From contig NC_084793.1 in the NCBI RefSeq assembly GCF_963169125.1, positions 218,204,652-218,268,651 on the forward strand: a stretch of 64,000 nucleotides of DNA, given 5' to 3'. This document shows positions 11,943 to 24,059 of the stretch, one piece after another. Source of the DNA: Humulus lupulus. Its lineage: Eukaryota; Streptophyta; Magnoliopsida; Rosales; Cannabaceae. How positions within the stretch are numbered: position 1 is the stretch's first letter; each line of letters starts with the position of its first letter. Below the pieces are notes generated by a model. That model did not search any database and had not been told where the DNA came from. It worked only from the letters and a program-made list of their open reading frames with translations. Made by a program: the position numbers and the translations under genes.

Positions 11943-12907
11943 TGAGAGAGCTTCTTTTGTTTTCTGAGTATTTCCTTTGTTTTCTACAGCTTTCCAAATT
12001 CATTAAGTCTAGCCAAAGTCCACCAAAAGATCCAAATTGCTTAAGTCTAGCCAAAGCCCACCAAAAGATCCAAATTCCCTTAAACCCAAATTTTCCACTC
12101 CAATACTCACAATGCCACTTTGGTCAATTACCACCATTCCCTCTAGTCTCTAATAAACTCCACATATCTAAATAAATCTCAACTATCTCCAAGTAATACC
12201 CATTTAATCTCCTATTACCCGATAAACCCTGTTAATGTGCTAAATTACCAAAATACCCCTACGCTCACCCCGAGTCGGATACTTATCCCATTGTGACTTT
12301 TCCGCTAACTTGCTCACTAGGATCGCCTTGTGCTAAGTAATGCAAATATATCCACATAATAATGTAGTCTCAATCACATATCACACATATTTACAATATG
12401 CCCTTAATGGGTCAAAATTACGAAAATGTCATTCCCTCTAGTCTCTAATAAACTCCACATATCTAAATAAATCTCAACTATCTCCAAATAATACCCATTT
12501 AATCTCCCATTACCAGATAAACCCTGTTAATGTGCTAAATTACCAAAATACCCCTACGCTCACCCCGAGCCGGGTATTTATCCCGTTGTGACTTTTCTGC
12601 TAACTTGCTCACTAGGATCGCCTCGTGCTAAGTAATGCAAATATATCCACATAATAATATAGTCTCAATCACATATCACACATCTTTATAGTATGCCCTT
12701 AATGGGTCAAAATTACGAAAATGCCATTCTAATAAGAAACGGGCCCACATGCATATTTAATACACCTAAACATGCAAGCTTAATCATATCATAATACAAT
12801 TCACATAATAACATGCTCATAACACATAAGAACTCAATTAATTCAATTATTTCCTTCCGGCCCCTAATCCAAGCACTAAGGCATAATAAGGAATTAGGGG
12901 CGTTACA
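11943..12907 (-). repeat. Tekay B 3' LTR, truncated
   Basis: On the minus strand it starts TGTAACGCCCC at 12907, next to a purine tract (AGGAGGGGATAAT). It matches the start of the 5' LTR at 25905-26544. It ends at 11943 in the middle of the LTR, where it abuts the copy A integrase. The shared word at the junction is agtgtg. It contains a 295-bp tandem duplication not present in the other LTR. Confidence 0.85.
12136..12725. repeat. 295-bp tandem duplication inside LTR
   Basis: The block beginning attccctctagtctc at 12136 is repeated starting at 12431 with only a few substitutions, giving two copies of about 295 bp in direct tandem. The corresponding stretch of the sister LTR (from about 26069) occurs once. 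Confidence 0.9.
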
Positions 12908-14250
12908 ATTATCCCCTCCTTACATGAATTTCTTCCTTGAAATTTTACATGAACAGCTTGGGATACTGATCCCGCATGGTTGATTCCAATTCTGAGGTCG
13001 CCTCCTCGACCTTTTTGTTCCTCCATAGTACCTTAACTAAAGGTATGGTTTTATTCCTAAGGACATTGTCCTTCCTGTCTATTATCTAGACTGGCTGTTC
13101 CTCAAAGGATAAGTCTGCTTGCAGCTCTAGATCTTTATATCTCAGTACATGAGTCTCATCAGGTACATACTATTGCAGCATTGAAATATGGAACACATTG
13201 TGCATGACCGACAATGCTAGCAGTAAGGCCAATCTATAGGCCACCTGACCAATCCTCTCCATGATCTCAAAAGGTCCTATAAACCTAGGGCTCAGCTTTC
13301 CTTTCTTCCCAAACCTCCTCACCCCCTTTAGTGGTGAGACTCTATGGAATACATAGTCTCCCATCTGCATTTCCACGTTCCTGCTCTTCGGATCCACATA
13401 ACTCTTCTGTCTACTCTGTGATGCGAGCATCCGAGCTCTAATCTTCTCGATATCCTCATTGGTCCTCTGAACTTCCTCAGGACCCATGTATCTATGTTCA
13501 CCATCTCATCCAAGTGAATAGGTGAAATGCTTTTCCTACCATACAACATCTCATAAGGAGCCACTCCTACGGTCGCCTGGTAGCTATTGTTGTAGTAAAA
13601 CTCTATTAGAGGCAAATATTTACTCCAGGACCGCTCAAAGTCCAATACACATGCTCTCAGCATGTCTTCCAATATATGGATAGTCCTCTTAGACTAATCG
13701 GTCTGAGGATGATAAGCTGTACTAAACTTCAACTGCGTGCCCATCGCCTTCTGCAAACTTCCCCAAAATTTGGAAGTAAATGTAGGGTCTCGATCTGACA
13801 CGATCGACATCGGAGCTCCATAAAGACATACTATCTCTCTCACATAGAGCTCCGCCTATTGGTCAACTGTATAAGTCATCTTCACTGGTAGAAAGTGAGC
13901 TGATTTGGTGTATCTGTCTACAATAACACACACCAAATCGTGTTGACCCACCATCTTGGGCAATCCCACCACAAAGTCCATTGTGATGTCTTCTCACTTC
14001 CACTCTGGTGTATCCAAGGGTTGTAGTAGCCCCGCTGGTCTATGATGTTCAGCCTTGATCAGCAGACACATCAGACACTTGGCCACATACTCAGTTATGT
14101 CCATCTTCATTCCCAGCCACCAATATAAAGTTCTCAGATCCTGGTACATCTTCGTGGTGCTGGGATGCAAAGAGTACATCTTCATCCAGAATCTCCTGTC
14201 TGATAACAATATCCATCAGAACACAGATCTGACCTTTATATCTTAGTAAG
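12908..14250 (-). pseudogene. Tekay B integrase and chromodomain
   Basis: On the minus strand: zinc-binding end WWLGMKMDITEYVAKCLMC (about 14135-14070), then core remnants. EMLYGRKSISPIHLDEM lies near 13550-13500. Next come GKLSPRFIGPFEIMERIG and HNVFHISML (to 13170), and a chromodomain-like tail in 12930-13150. Stops and frameshifts occur at several places, including around 13490 and 13680. The gap 13680-13990 is integrase core in broken frames. Confidence 0.8.
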
Positions 14251-14990
14251 CCCATATTTGATACAGTATAGTCCCAAACTACTCCAGCTAGGACGTCCTC
14301 TCTAATCTTCATCAGTTGTGGCTCTTTTAACTGGCTCTCCTTTATTCTTTCTAGAAGATTAGAATGTAGGGTAGTGTTGGCTAACTGGCCCACTACTAAC
14401 TCAATCCCTGTTTTGGTCATCTCCTCTGCCAACTCCTTGGATATCTGCCTCAAACTATACAATAGCTTTGAACCTCTCTGACTTAGGGCATTTGCCACAA
14501 CATTGGCTTCCCCTGGATGATAAAGGATGTCGTAGTCATAGTCCCTCACCAGTTCCAACCAATGCCTCTGTCTCATAATCAAATCCTTCTATGTAAAGAA
14601 GTACTTGAGGCTCTTGTGGTCCGTATATATCTCACACTTCTCCCCATAAAGACCACTGCTGCCAACCCCAGATCATGAGTAAGATACCTTTGCTCATAAT
14701 CCTTCAACTGGCATGATGCATAAGGAGTCACCTTCTCTACCTACATAAGGACACAACCTAACCTTTGCCTTGAAGCATCACAATAAACCATGAACTCTCC
14801 TGATCTATCGAAAGACTCAAGACTAGGGCGGTAATCAAATGTCACTTCAATTCCTGGAAGTTGTTCTCATATCTATCTAACGACACATACTTATGACTCT
14901 TGTGTGTTAATTCTATCAGTGGGGTAGCTATCCTTGAGAACCCTTCCACAAACTTTCTATAATAACCTGCCAATCTAAGGAAGCTTCTAA
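14251..14990 (-). pseudogene. Tekay B RNase H and tether to integrase
   Basis: Minus-strand RHWLELVRDYDYDILYHPG (14570-14515), then ANVVANALSQRG, is the end of RNase H. The [10 protein letters not shown] box is seen near 14635-14590 and the first-Asp block near 14800. Stops lie at about 14580-14590. It matches 10280-10690 of copy A in order. Confidence 0.8.
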
Positions 14991-15810
14991 TCTCATAGGC
15001 ATTCCTTGGCCTCGGCTAATTCCTGATAACCTCAATCTTAGCTGGGTCTATCTTAATCCTATCTCTACTAACAATATGATGCAAGAAAGTCACCTGAGGT
15101 AACCAAAACTCACACTTCTTGAATTTCGTAAATAACATGTTTTCTCTTAGCCTCTGTAAGACCAACCTGAGGTGTTGTTCATGCTCTTCCTCTAACTATG
15201 AATATACTAAGATATCGTTGATAAAGATGACCACAAATCAATCTAGATAGTCCTTGAACACCATGTTCATCAAATCCATGAAGGCTATCGAGGCGTTAGT
15301 CAAACCAAATGACATAACGAGGAACTCATATTGCCCATATCTGGTACGGAAGGTTGTCTTTGGTATGTCTTCCTCCTTTATCCTTAACTGGTGATAACCA
15401 AATTGAAGATCTATCTTTGACAACACCATTTTACTGTGCAACTGATCGAATAGGCCATCTATCCTTGGCAGAGGATACCTGTTCTTAATGGCTAGCTTAT
15501 TCAGTTCCCTGTAGTCTATGCACATCCTCAGAGAACCATCCTTCTTCTTCACAAATAGGACTGGCGCACCCCATGAGAGAAACTGGGTCTAATAAAACCC
15601 AAGTCCAACAACGTATGTAATTGTACTTTGAGTTCTTTCAACTCTGCTGGAGCCATTCTATAAGGTGCCCTAGACATTGGCTCCGTCCCTGGTAGCAGCA
15701 CAATAACAAATTCTATCTCCTTGTGTGGCGGAAACCCTGGTAATTCCTCTGGGAATACATCTAGGAATCCACAGACTAACCTAGTCTCTTCTGGCCCCAC
15801 TGGCACGACC
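14991..15810 (-). pseudogene. Tekay B reverse transcriptase
   Basis: Minus-strand [18 protein letters not shown] lies at 15552-15500, then [26 protein letters not shown] and MSFGLTNAS. After a stop at 15238 comes FINDI in the catalytic position, where one Asp is replaced by Asn, as in copy A. Upstream, FLDVFPEELPGFPP (15775-15734) is the conserved PR-RT linker. Confidence 0.85.
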
Positions 15811-16440
15811 TAAGTGCTATCCACCACGCTGGCGAAGAATCCTATGCAACCTCCTTGCAGTAGGTCTCCAGCCCTTAATGCTGAAATCATAGGTACTCAG
15901 GGTCCATGCACAATGCCAACGAATACGAAGGGGTCCTCACCCTCAGGCTCAAAGGTTACCATCTTCTTTTTACAATCAATGGTTTCCCCATATCTAGTAA
16001 ACTAGTCCATCCCCAAAATCATATCAAAGTTGGTCATAACCAACTCTATCAAGTCAAACGACAACTCCCTACCGCCCACTATCACTGGCAGTGATCTGAC
16101 CCATCTCCTAGAAACCACTAACTCCCTAGTGGGTAATAACGCCCAAACCCCACAACATAGTAATCATATGGCATACACAGTCTATCAATAATCCTACTAG
16201 AAACATAAGAATGTGTAGCACCAGATTCAGTGAGCACTATATAAGAAATGCCAACACTAGAAAGCTGACATGTGACCACTGACGGCCTAGCCTTAGCCTC
16301 AGCCTGTGCAACGCAAAAACTTGAGCTGGAGTCGAGCAATCTGCCTTTTTCAGTTCCTCTTTCTTCATTCTTGGGCAGTCCTTGTTGAGATGCCCCATGA
16401 TCCCACATAAAAATCAAGCCTTCGCCAGACACTCCCCCAG
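15811..16440 (-). pseudogene. Tekay B aspartic protease
   Basis: Minus-strand ESGATHSYVSSRIIDRL near 16235-16185 is the protease active-site block, with the usual catalytic Asp read as Glu. The knuckle region before it (16440-16370) has lost its Cys pattern. The stretch 15811-16117 holds the rest of protease in broken frames, with a DFDVILGMDW-like end around 16020-15990. Confidence 0.75.
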
Positions 16441-17480
16441 ATGACGTCTTCTACATCTAGCACACTCTGGATATGTGCTCCTGTTCTCATTTCTGCCCTG
16501 GCGGCGAATCTGTACACCCCATGGCCTCCTATCAGAACTGGGAGCCAAAACAGTATCAAGGGTCTTCCTTTTCTGGTCACTATGGCCTCTGCCCCTACCT
16601 GATCCTGTAAAGGGAGGTCCCATCCTCCTTATATCCCTTCTAGCCGCGTTTTCGTGCCAGATCTTGTTCTCAATGCCCTCAGCAGTAAGGGCTCTCAATA
16701 CTACCTGAGCATATGTCGTCACACCAGATACTATTGTAATTCTGACATCTCAGGCTATCATAGGCTATAGCCCCAAAAGAATCTTTCCTTCCTTGTCCCA
16801 TTGGTGGGTGCCAAGTCTGCAGCGAACTTGGCTAACCTGTCAAACTTCTGAGCGTATTATGTCACTGACATACTCCTTTGTAACAATCTATTGAATTCCT
16901 GAGCCTTAGCAACTTTAATGGCTTCATTGTAATACTTCTCATTTAATAGAGTTCTAAAATATTCCTAGTTCATTGTGGTTACGTCCATAGTCTGGGACAC
17001 CACCTCCCACCAGATTCAGGCATCCTCTCGAAACATATACATGGCACAGGTTACTCTCTCATTACCTACCACCCTCATAAATTCTAGGATGGAAGTAATC
17101 ATAGCCATCAACTGATTTGCCTTGAGTGGATCTGTGCTACCCTAAAAAATTGGAGGGTGTTGTTTCCTGAATCGTTCAGATACCAACTCCCAACGATTCT
17201 CTAATTATGTTTGCTGTTGTATGGCCAGTATTGGAGCGGCAAGTGGGGCCTCTAATGCAGCGTTCCCTGCCAGAACCTGTTGTTGCCTCAACTGGCAAAT
17301 CTCTTCATCATGTCTCTGCAACCTAGCTTGCATGTCATCAAGCATCTGTTGCCAGTTTTTAGGAGATGGTGTAAGGTTCTGACCCTAGTCATTATTTCTA
17401 ACCTGATTCTCAGCACCGGCTGGCTCATTAGATTGCCCTTGAAGGATACTTCCAAGTCTATCTGCAATCAATGACTCGAC
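16441..17480 (-). pseudogene. Tekay B gag
   Basis: Minus-strand YAQVVLRALTAEGIE (16713-16665) is the conserved gag tail preceding a Gly/Arg-rich stretch (GPPFTGSGRGRGHS) and the ECARCRRRHLGECL zinc region. The capsid region to about 17480 is recognisable only in pieces because of stops and frameshifts. No intact start can be chosen. Confidence 0.7.
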
Positions 17481-18227
17481 TTATTAGGCAGTAATAAAAA
17501 TACCCCATGACAACCCATGGTTCAAAACCGATTGAATAAGCATTCACATGCATTGACAATGCTAATAAGCATCCCAGTAATTCACACATATACAATCATG
17601 CTAATAAGCATAGCGATTAATGATCATACTAAAAAAAGATGTTGATAAGCACGTTCTTAACACTTACAAGCATTAACAACGCTAATAAGCACGTTCTTGG
17701 CATTCATAACATAACGTAACGTTATTAAACATTTCTAACATTCAAGGGAAAAGGATGCTAATAAACATTTTCTGGCATGCATAGACAACTAGCGACACCA
17801 ATAAGCATTCCTTTTAACATTTAACAGTGCTAATAAGCATCTTCTAGCATACATGCATATATAGCAACATTAATAAGCATTTCTAACATTAAAAAACAAT
17901 AACAATGCTCATAAGCAATCCCACCAAATTAACAAGCGTCTATTGTGCTAATAAGCACATCTTTAACATGCATACGGCAGTCAAGGGCCATGCCCTATCA
18001 TTCATACAACCCATCTTTATATATTTTATTTTATATGTGCAATTGCACACATAACTATATAAATAGTTAAATAAAAAAAATATATATGTTTTACCTGCTT
18101 GAATAAAATATATAAAGATGGTAACTATATAAATATATATATAAGGTTATGCAAACAGTAGTCGAGCTTGTCTTTAGCAGTGAGTGTACATGCCCAGTCC
18201 ATCATATAGAACCCTTAAACCTTGGCA
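17481..18227 (-). repeat. Leader with dispersed gctaataagca motif
   Basis: Between the primer site and gag of copy B the plus strand carries about eleven copies of (g)ctaataagca or close variants. They fall between 17545 and 17960, spaced roughly 30-50 bp apart. No ORF or known RNA fold is evident. 18000-18150 is AT-rich, with tatataaatat runs. Confidence 0.7.
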
Positions 18228-18239
18228 GCTCTGATACCA
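18228..18239 (-). other. Primer binding site of Tekay B, tRNA-Met type
   Basis: On the minus strand TGGTATCAGAGC follows the LTR end GGCGTTACA after a 3-bp spacer. It is identical to the copy A primer site and fixes the minus orientation of this copy. Confidence 0.9.
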
Positions 18240-20061
18240 AGTTGTAACGCCTTGCTAATTAGGGTCTGTTACCATGTGTGTTTAGAATTAGTGTCGGAAT
18301 CGCTAAACGAGTTATTTGGACTAAAACATGTGATTGAGCCACTAAGGGTCCAAATATTAAAAAAAATTGGTCAAGAAATAAACATTTCCATTAAACAAAG
18401 CTTTAGTATTTACTTGAGATCCCAAAATACAAGTTTAAAAGTTTGTTACAACCCAGAGATTACAAAATTAGTCGGCCTAAGCGGTAAAACAGGGTCCAAC
18501 CCTAGCTCCCCTACAATATCTCAGCCATGGCGGTCGAGCGGACTGTATATGTACACATCACCGTTATCGCTCTCCAACTCATGGCTAGCCAAGCTTCTTC
18601 TTACTCTTACCTACACCACAAAGCACTCGTGAGCCAAAAGACTCAGCAAGAAGACACATTAACAATTCCAAATAGTTCACAGAACAAAACAACATGCTTA
18701 ACAGTAATAACTTGAACCAAGCATACACACACTGTACAAGTAGTGACCATAGGGTCACACAAGTATGTGTCGCACTCCCATTTATTCATATGGCATCCGA
18801 GCCAGTCAAGTGCATAAGGCACTCCTGGGGTGGCCTAGCTATAACGGCCTGCATTCAACGTGCATAACGCCAATCACGACTTATAAGCTGAACCTTACGA
18901 ACCCTCAACTTATAAGTCGAGCCTTGGAAACCCTCGACTTATAAGTCGAGCCCTTTTTTAACCAAATATACCCTTGACTAGCAAGTCAAGCTTTAAACAG
19001 ATAAAACAAACATATTATTGGCTTATAAACCAAGCTTCCTAGCCTAAACAAACATCCACATAATACATTCATCGTACATACAGGTAAAATGCATTACGGT
19101 ATACAAAAGCAGATATACACAAGCATAATTATAATCATGCTCATTAGCTGGGCTCGAACCCTAATCGCATTTACATTTAACAAATGGGCCAAGCCTTATC
19201 ATTCATCTCACGCATCAGGTGCAGTTTTCTTACCTTTGTTTCAAGCACTGGATATAAGCGACCCCCGAGTACGATCCATTCATGAGCCTTAGCGATAACC
19301 TAGTCACAACCCATAGATAATATCTTATCAGTATTCGATTCCATAAATGAACCCCGGGACCAATCCCGTGCTCTCGGGACCTCCTATTCCACCAAACAGG
19401 GTGGTGAAATCGTCCCCCAAGCCCCTAATCAAAAACCCTAAAAATTGGATTTTGGGGATCCTGAAATTTGGCCAAGCACTGCAGCGCAGCCCCCATGTAA
19501 CGCCTTGCGTTTCGGGTACCTTTAAACAACTCAGGTCAGGACTTTTCCCCGAGTTAAGAATATTATTTTAAATAATATTATATTTGTTTGGAATTTATTT
19601 TCATGAGTTATTGCTAGCAAAATTATGAATTTTGTGATTAAAAGTCAAGATAAAACTTTCAGTCTTGGACCGACACAAAAAACGTAATCTGGAAAAAAAA
19701 ATCTCAGAAAATAAAATGAAAAAATATGGCAAATATATTTTGGGCATAAAATACATTCATAAAAATTAAAGTTTGGTCAAAAAATAATAAACCTAAGAGG
19801 AAATGAAAATTTTAGGGCATTTTGTGTTAAATGCTTAATTTTACCGAATTGGGGAATTTTATTTTATAAATGGACCTTAGGTTAAAATGTATTGTATGAT
19901 TAATTAAATGAAATGTAAAAGACATTTAATTTAATTATTATATGTTAATTTTTTTAAAAAAAACTTTATAAGAGTTAAAACGGTTATAGAAAGTCATTGT
20001 TGGATTTTTGAAAAAAAAAAGACAAATTCTTAGGAAATGTTTATTAACCTTTATATAAATA

Positions 20062-21184
20062 TGTTGACCACGATTGTGGCCAACAACGAGTAGACGTCAA
20101 AATAACAATAAGCCTTGAATAGAAAATACGATACCAATAATTTTATAGTGGTTCAGCCCCAATTTATTGGTAATAGCCTAATCCACTTGGAGTTGTGATA
20201 TATATATCCTACACTTAAGATCAGATGAACTTGAGTCAACTGAGTTTCTTAAGTGTAAGTAGAAAAATACAAAGTTTCTCTCTCTCGAGAATACAAGCTT
20301 TCTCTCTCTAATCTCTCTCAGAAAATGCCCCAAGAATGCCCCAAGTAACAGTCCTAAGTTCTCAAAACCAGAGAGCTCTTTTTTTCATTCAAAAGACCAG
20401 CCCCCTAAATGATGCCATGAGCCATTTATTTATAGGCTCATGGATCGTACATCAGAAATATCCCTTTAACCGGGTCCTTGGTTCTTCAAACCAACTTTAA
20501 TTAATTAAATATAAATAAATTCAAATTACAATAATATAGCTATTATTTCGGGATATCTGAGAGATTCCCGTGGCAGTTGCAAATGATTTGGGTTGAAGCC
20601 ATTACTGAAGCTTTACTGAAGAGTTACTAGATGGTAACTTCTGAGATTCTGATCCGTGGACCGACCAAATCCATCCTCGAAGTGACTGTTCGACCAAGAC
20701 AACCCACTGGTCGGCATAGGCAAGCACCTTCTAGCACACCTGTGGTCGGTATAGGTACAACACCTCTAGCACACCTCTGGTCTAACATGACACATCTCTG
20801 GTCTAGCATGACACATGTATGGTCTAGCATGACACATTTCTGGTCTAGCAAAACACTTTACTGGTCGGGAAAAACACTTTAGTGGTCTAGCAAAACACTT
20901 TACTAGTCTAGCAAAACACTTTACTGGTCTAGCAAAACAATTTACTGGTCGGGCGAAACACTTTACTGGTCGGTCAAGAACCTTACTGGTCGGACAGAAA
21001 CCTTACCTGGTCGGTCAAATCACTTTCTGACCAGGTAAATTCATTTCTTGACCAGTAATATCACAACTCCATAGGTCAACTTCCAACCTTTGCACTTCCT
21101 TGGTCAACACTCATTTACTGACCATGCATTATCACTTATCACTTTTGATTGCCACGTCATCGAACTGAAATTTTGAGGATAACA
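20062..21184 (-). mobile_element. Solo LTR, minus strand, 1.12 kb
   Basis: Minus-strand ends are TGTTATCCTCAAAATTTC (21184) and GTGGTCAACA (20062). The outermost part matches 62225-62330 in reverse complement (the word GATTAGGCTATTACCAA and its surroundings), so it belongs to a family related to the solo LTR at 61529. The flanks are aaata and atata, an imperfect 5-bp duplication. It holds a minisatellite at 20750-21070. Confidence 0.75.
20750..21070. repeat. Minisatellite, tggtctagca-type units
   Basis: A series of about 20-22-bp units of the form TGGTCTAGCATGACACA and later TGGTCTAGCAAAACACTT or TGGTCGG-. The early and late units differ, showing local expansion of variants. The reading frames through it have repetitive translations and are not genes. 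Confidence 0.85.
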
Positions 21185-23375
21185 ATATATATATATATAC
21201 CAAAAAATAGAAAAGAGGGTCGGCCATGTAAATGTTTTAAATTGGTGGTTCAAATTGATTAAGACTTTTAATCATATTTAATAAATTGTTAATGACACAA
21301 AAGACACAAAGTAAAAAAAAACACTCAAGTGTTTAGATATTTTTATTTGATTGACCATTCTTTTTCACCTCCTCAACCGACCCTATACTCTTCTCTTACT
21401 CTCATTTGCTCAAAAAAAATTCTCTCTCAAGTTTTCTCTCCATTTTCAACCATCATGAACACTAAGAAAGCTTGGAAGCTTAAGTTTTGGTCTAGGAAGA
21501 GTTTCTCTAAGGTAAAGTTTCAAAAACTTGACTTTTGTAAAGTTTTTAACCATAGATCTTTTAATAGCTAACTATATATTTTGTTGGAGGAGTTTGTTAA
21601 GGTTTTGAAAGAGATTTGAAGGATTCAAAACTAGTATAAACATGAAAACCTAAAGCAAGAACAAGAAGAGGTAAAAAGTTTACTTTTTATGGTTGTTATT
21701 GTATGATTTTTATTTTTAAGCATTATTTTGTATATTTAATGCTTAAATTTTCTTATTGGTGATGTAATAAGGCTATGGTAGTCGCTTTATAATTTTTATG
21801 ATGCTTGTGTGTTGATTTTTGAAAATAGGGACCAAAATCCATAAGAGTTTTGTTGAAAACCCTAAAACAAAAAAAATACAAGTTTTGAGTTGTGGCTTCC
21901 AAGGGGTCAAGCATCCATTGTATACTGATTTTTTTAAAATAAATTATACTGTGAAGTTTTTGATATGGAGTACATGATTTGAGCTTTTGAAACACTCAAA
22001 AACATTTAGAAATGAGTGAGTTATGCTATTTCAAAGTTGAGATAAAAAAAACTATTTTTTTCGTATTTTTAAATTCGGGACCAAGTTTGGACAGTCACTG
22101 TTTAGGGAAAATGAACCCAGTTTTTTCTAAAACTTGGTGGACATATTCTTAGCATAACCCAGTATTCCACTGTAAAATTTGGTAACAAGATAATAAACAG
22201 TTTGATAGTTATTAAGTTCCAAAGTTTGGAAAAAATAAGGACTTGAAAATAAGGTCATTTTTATCTCAATGTTTGGAAAATATTTTCACCAACCAAAAAT
22301 GCTCCTTTTAACCTAAGATTTCACAAAGACCTAAATGGAATACCAAATATGGAATTGGAAAATTTTGGTAACAATTGGGTTAGTAAATTTCATGTTATGA
22401 CCTAATAAAGTAAGTAGTCAAAAATGTGAAAAATGAAGTTTTCACACTTAGTGTAAAAATGAGATTTCGGAACTTAAGATAAAAAGTACATTTGTGCTTA
22501 TTGCAAGATAAAAACATGGAAAGTCTTAAAAATATTTTGACCTAAAATACCACTTTGAGTTTAGTGAGAATTATTTTTATTAAAGAATTTTTATTCTTTC
22601 TAAAAATAGAAGATTTAATTTATTAATAAGTTGATGAATTAAAAGAGGGTTTCAAAACCCTATATTTTGATAAAATAATTAAGTAAATTATTTTTCTAGT
22701 AAGTAAACTTGATTAATTGACTTCGGAAAATTAACTAATCAAGATAAGAAATTGTTAACGGTTTTCCTAATTAAGTTAAAATTAGGCTATTTTCTTAAAA
22801 CGGTTTTAGAGATTAAAACCTTAAGAAAAATAAAATGAAAATTAAAAATTATTTTCTTGAAAAATAATTAAGGAATTTAATTAGTATTTTCTGGATATAA
22901 TACCAGCTAAAATCTTTTATATATTTAACCTCCTGTTGAAAGTACGGGTTAATAGCAGAACTTTTAGAATAAGATTTTTAGCGGATTGTGGGAAAATACT
23001 ATTGCGATACACGAGCCTAAGTATTAAGACCATAGGATAGGTCTCCCCGAGACTTAGGGTTTAGTCTCAAATTTTTTAGTACGAATTTTGTGAATGGGTT
23101 TAAAACCAAATAATGATATTTAATCCTTACAAGTGATTTTTTAAAATGACTAAACTGCCCAAAATAATAATAATGAATTATGAAGTGCCATAATTAATTC
23201 AAGTATATTGTATGGATAATTACATTATTGGCTAAGCATAATTGGACTATACATTGGAGGGTGAAATCCTGCTGAGAGCTAAGGACTCCAAGTAAGTCAA
23301 CTTCTATTGTGTGGCTACAACATGAAACGACTATTGTATTGTATGTTAGTATAGAGACACGTGCACATATATACA
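21185..23375. other. AT-rich body of the 4-kb solo LTR
   Basis: No protein-like ORF. A CT-rich tract (21350-21470) and TTAGG/TTAAGG words resemble transcribed LTR sequence. I see nothing else here. Confidence 0.5.
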
Positions 23376-23383
23376 CTGTCATC

Positions 23384-24059
23384 TAAGGATGGCAAAATGG
23401 GGCGGCGGGGCGGGGCGGGGCCCCGACCCGACGGGGCATCTTTGCCCCGGTAAAAACAGGGCGGAATTCGGGGCGGGGCGCCGCCCCGCCCCGCCCGGCT
23501 ATGAATTTAAGCGGGGCGGGGCAGCCCCGACCCGCTAGGAATTTAAACGGGGCGGGGTCGCCCCGCCTCAATTTTTTTTTTTTTTTTAGTCTCTAACTCA
23601 ATTCTCTCATGCTACTTATATACATAGTATGGAAAATTGACATTTTATATGTGGTTTAGAATATTTTTAATTCTATATAGACTAGAAAGAATTATAAATA
23701 TTGAAAAATATGTTTTATATAATTAATCCTTATTCTTGTATTTATTTTGTAAATGTTAAAATAAAAAAACAAAATATAATATTTGATGGTGTAGTTGATA
23801 CAAAGTGTAAAATATAAAGATTACAACAAAAAATAATATTTAGGCTTGGGGAAAATTCTAAAATTATAATTTAATGTTTCTTAAAAAAAAAAAAGTTAAA
23901 TGGGGCGGGGCAGACCCGCCCCGATTAAGCCAGGGCGGGGCGACCCGCCCCGCTCCAAGAAACTAATCGGTGCGGGGCGGGGCGGGGCGGGGCAAAATTT
24001 TCGCGGGGCGGGGCGGGGCGGAAGCGGGGCGGGGCAGACCCACCCCATTTACATTCCTA
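23384..24059. mobile_element. hAT-like small element with GC-rich ends
   Basis: The ends TAAGGATGGCAAAATGG and (reverse complement of the right end) TAGGAATGTAAATGG form an imperfect TIR. The flanks ctgtcatc (23376-23383) and ctatcatc (24060-24067) match at 7 of 8 bases, an 8-bp duplication as hAT elements make. Each end carries a run of GGGGC/GGGGCGGGGC units (23398-23565 and 23900-24046) in inverted arrangement around an AT-rich centre. There is no transposase. Confidence 0.7.
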
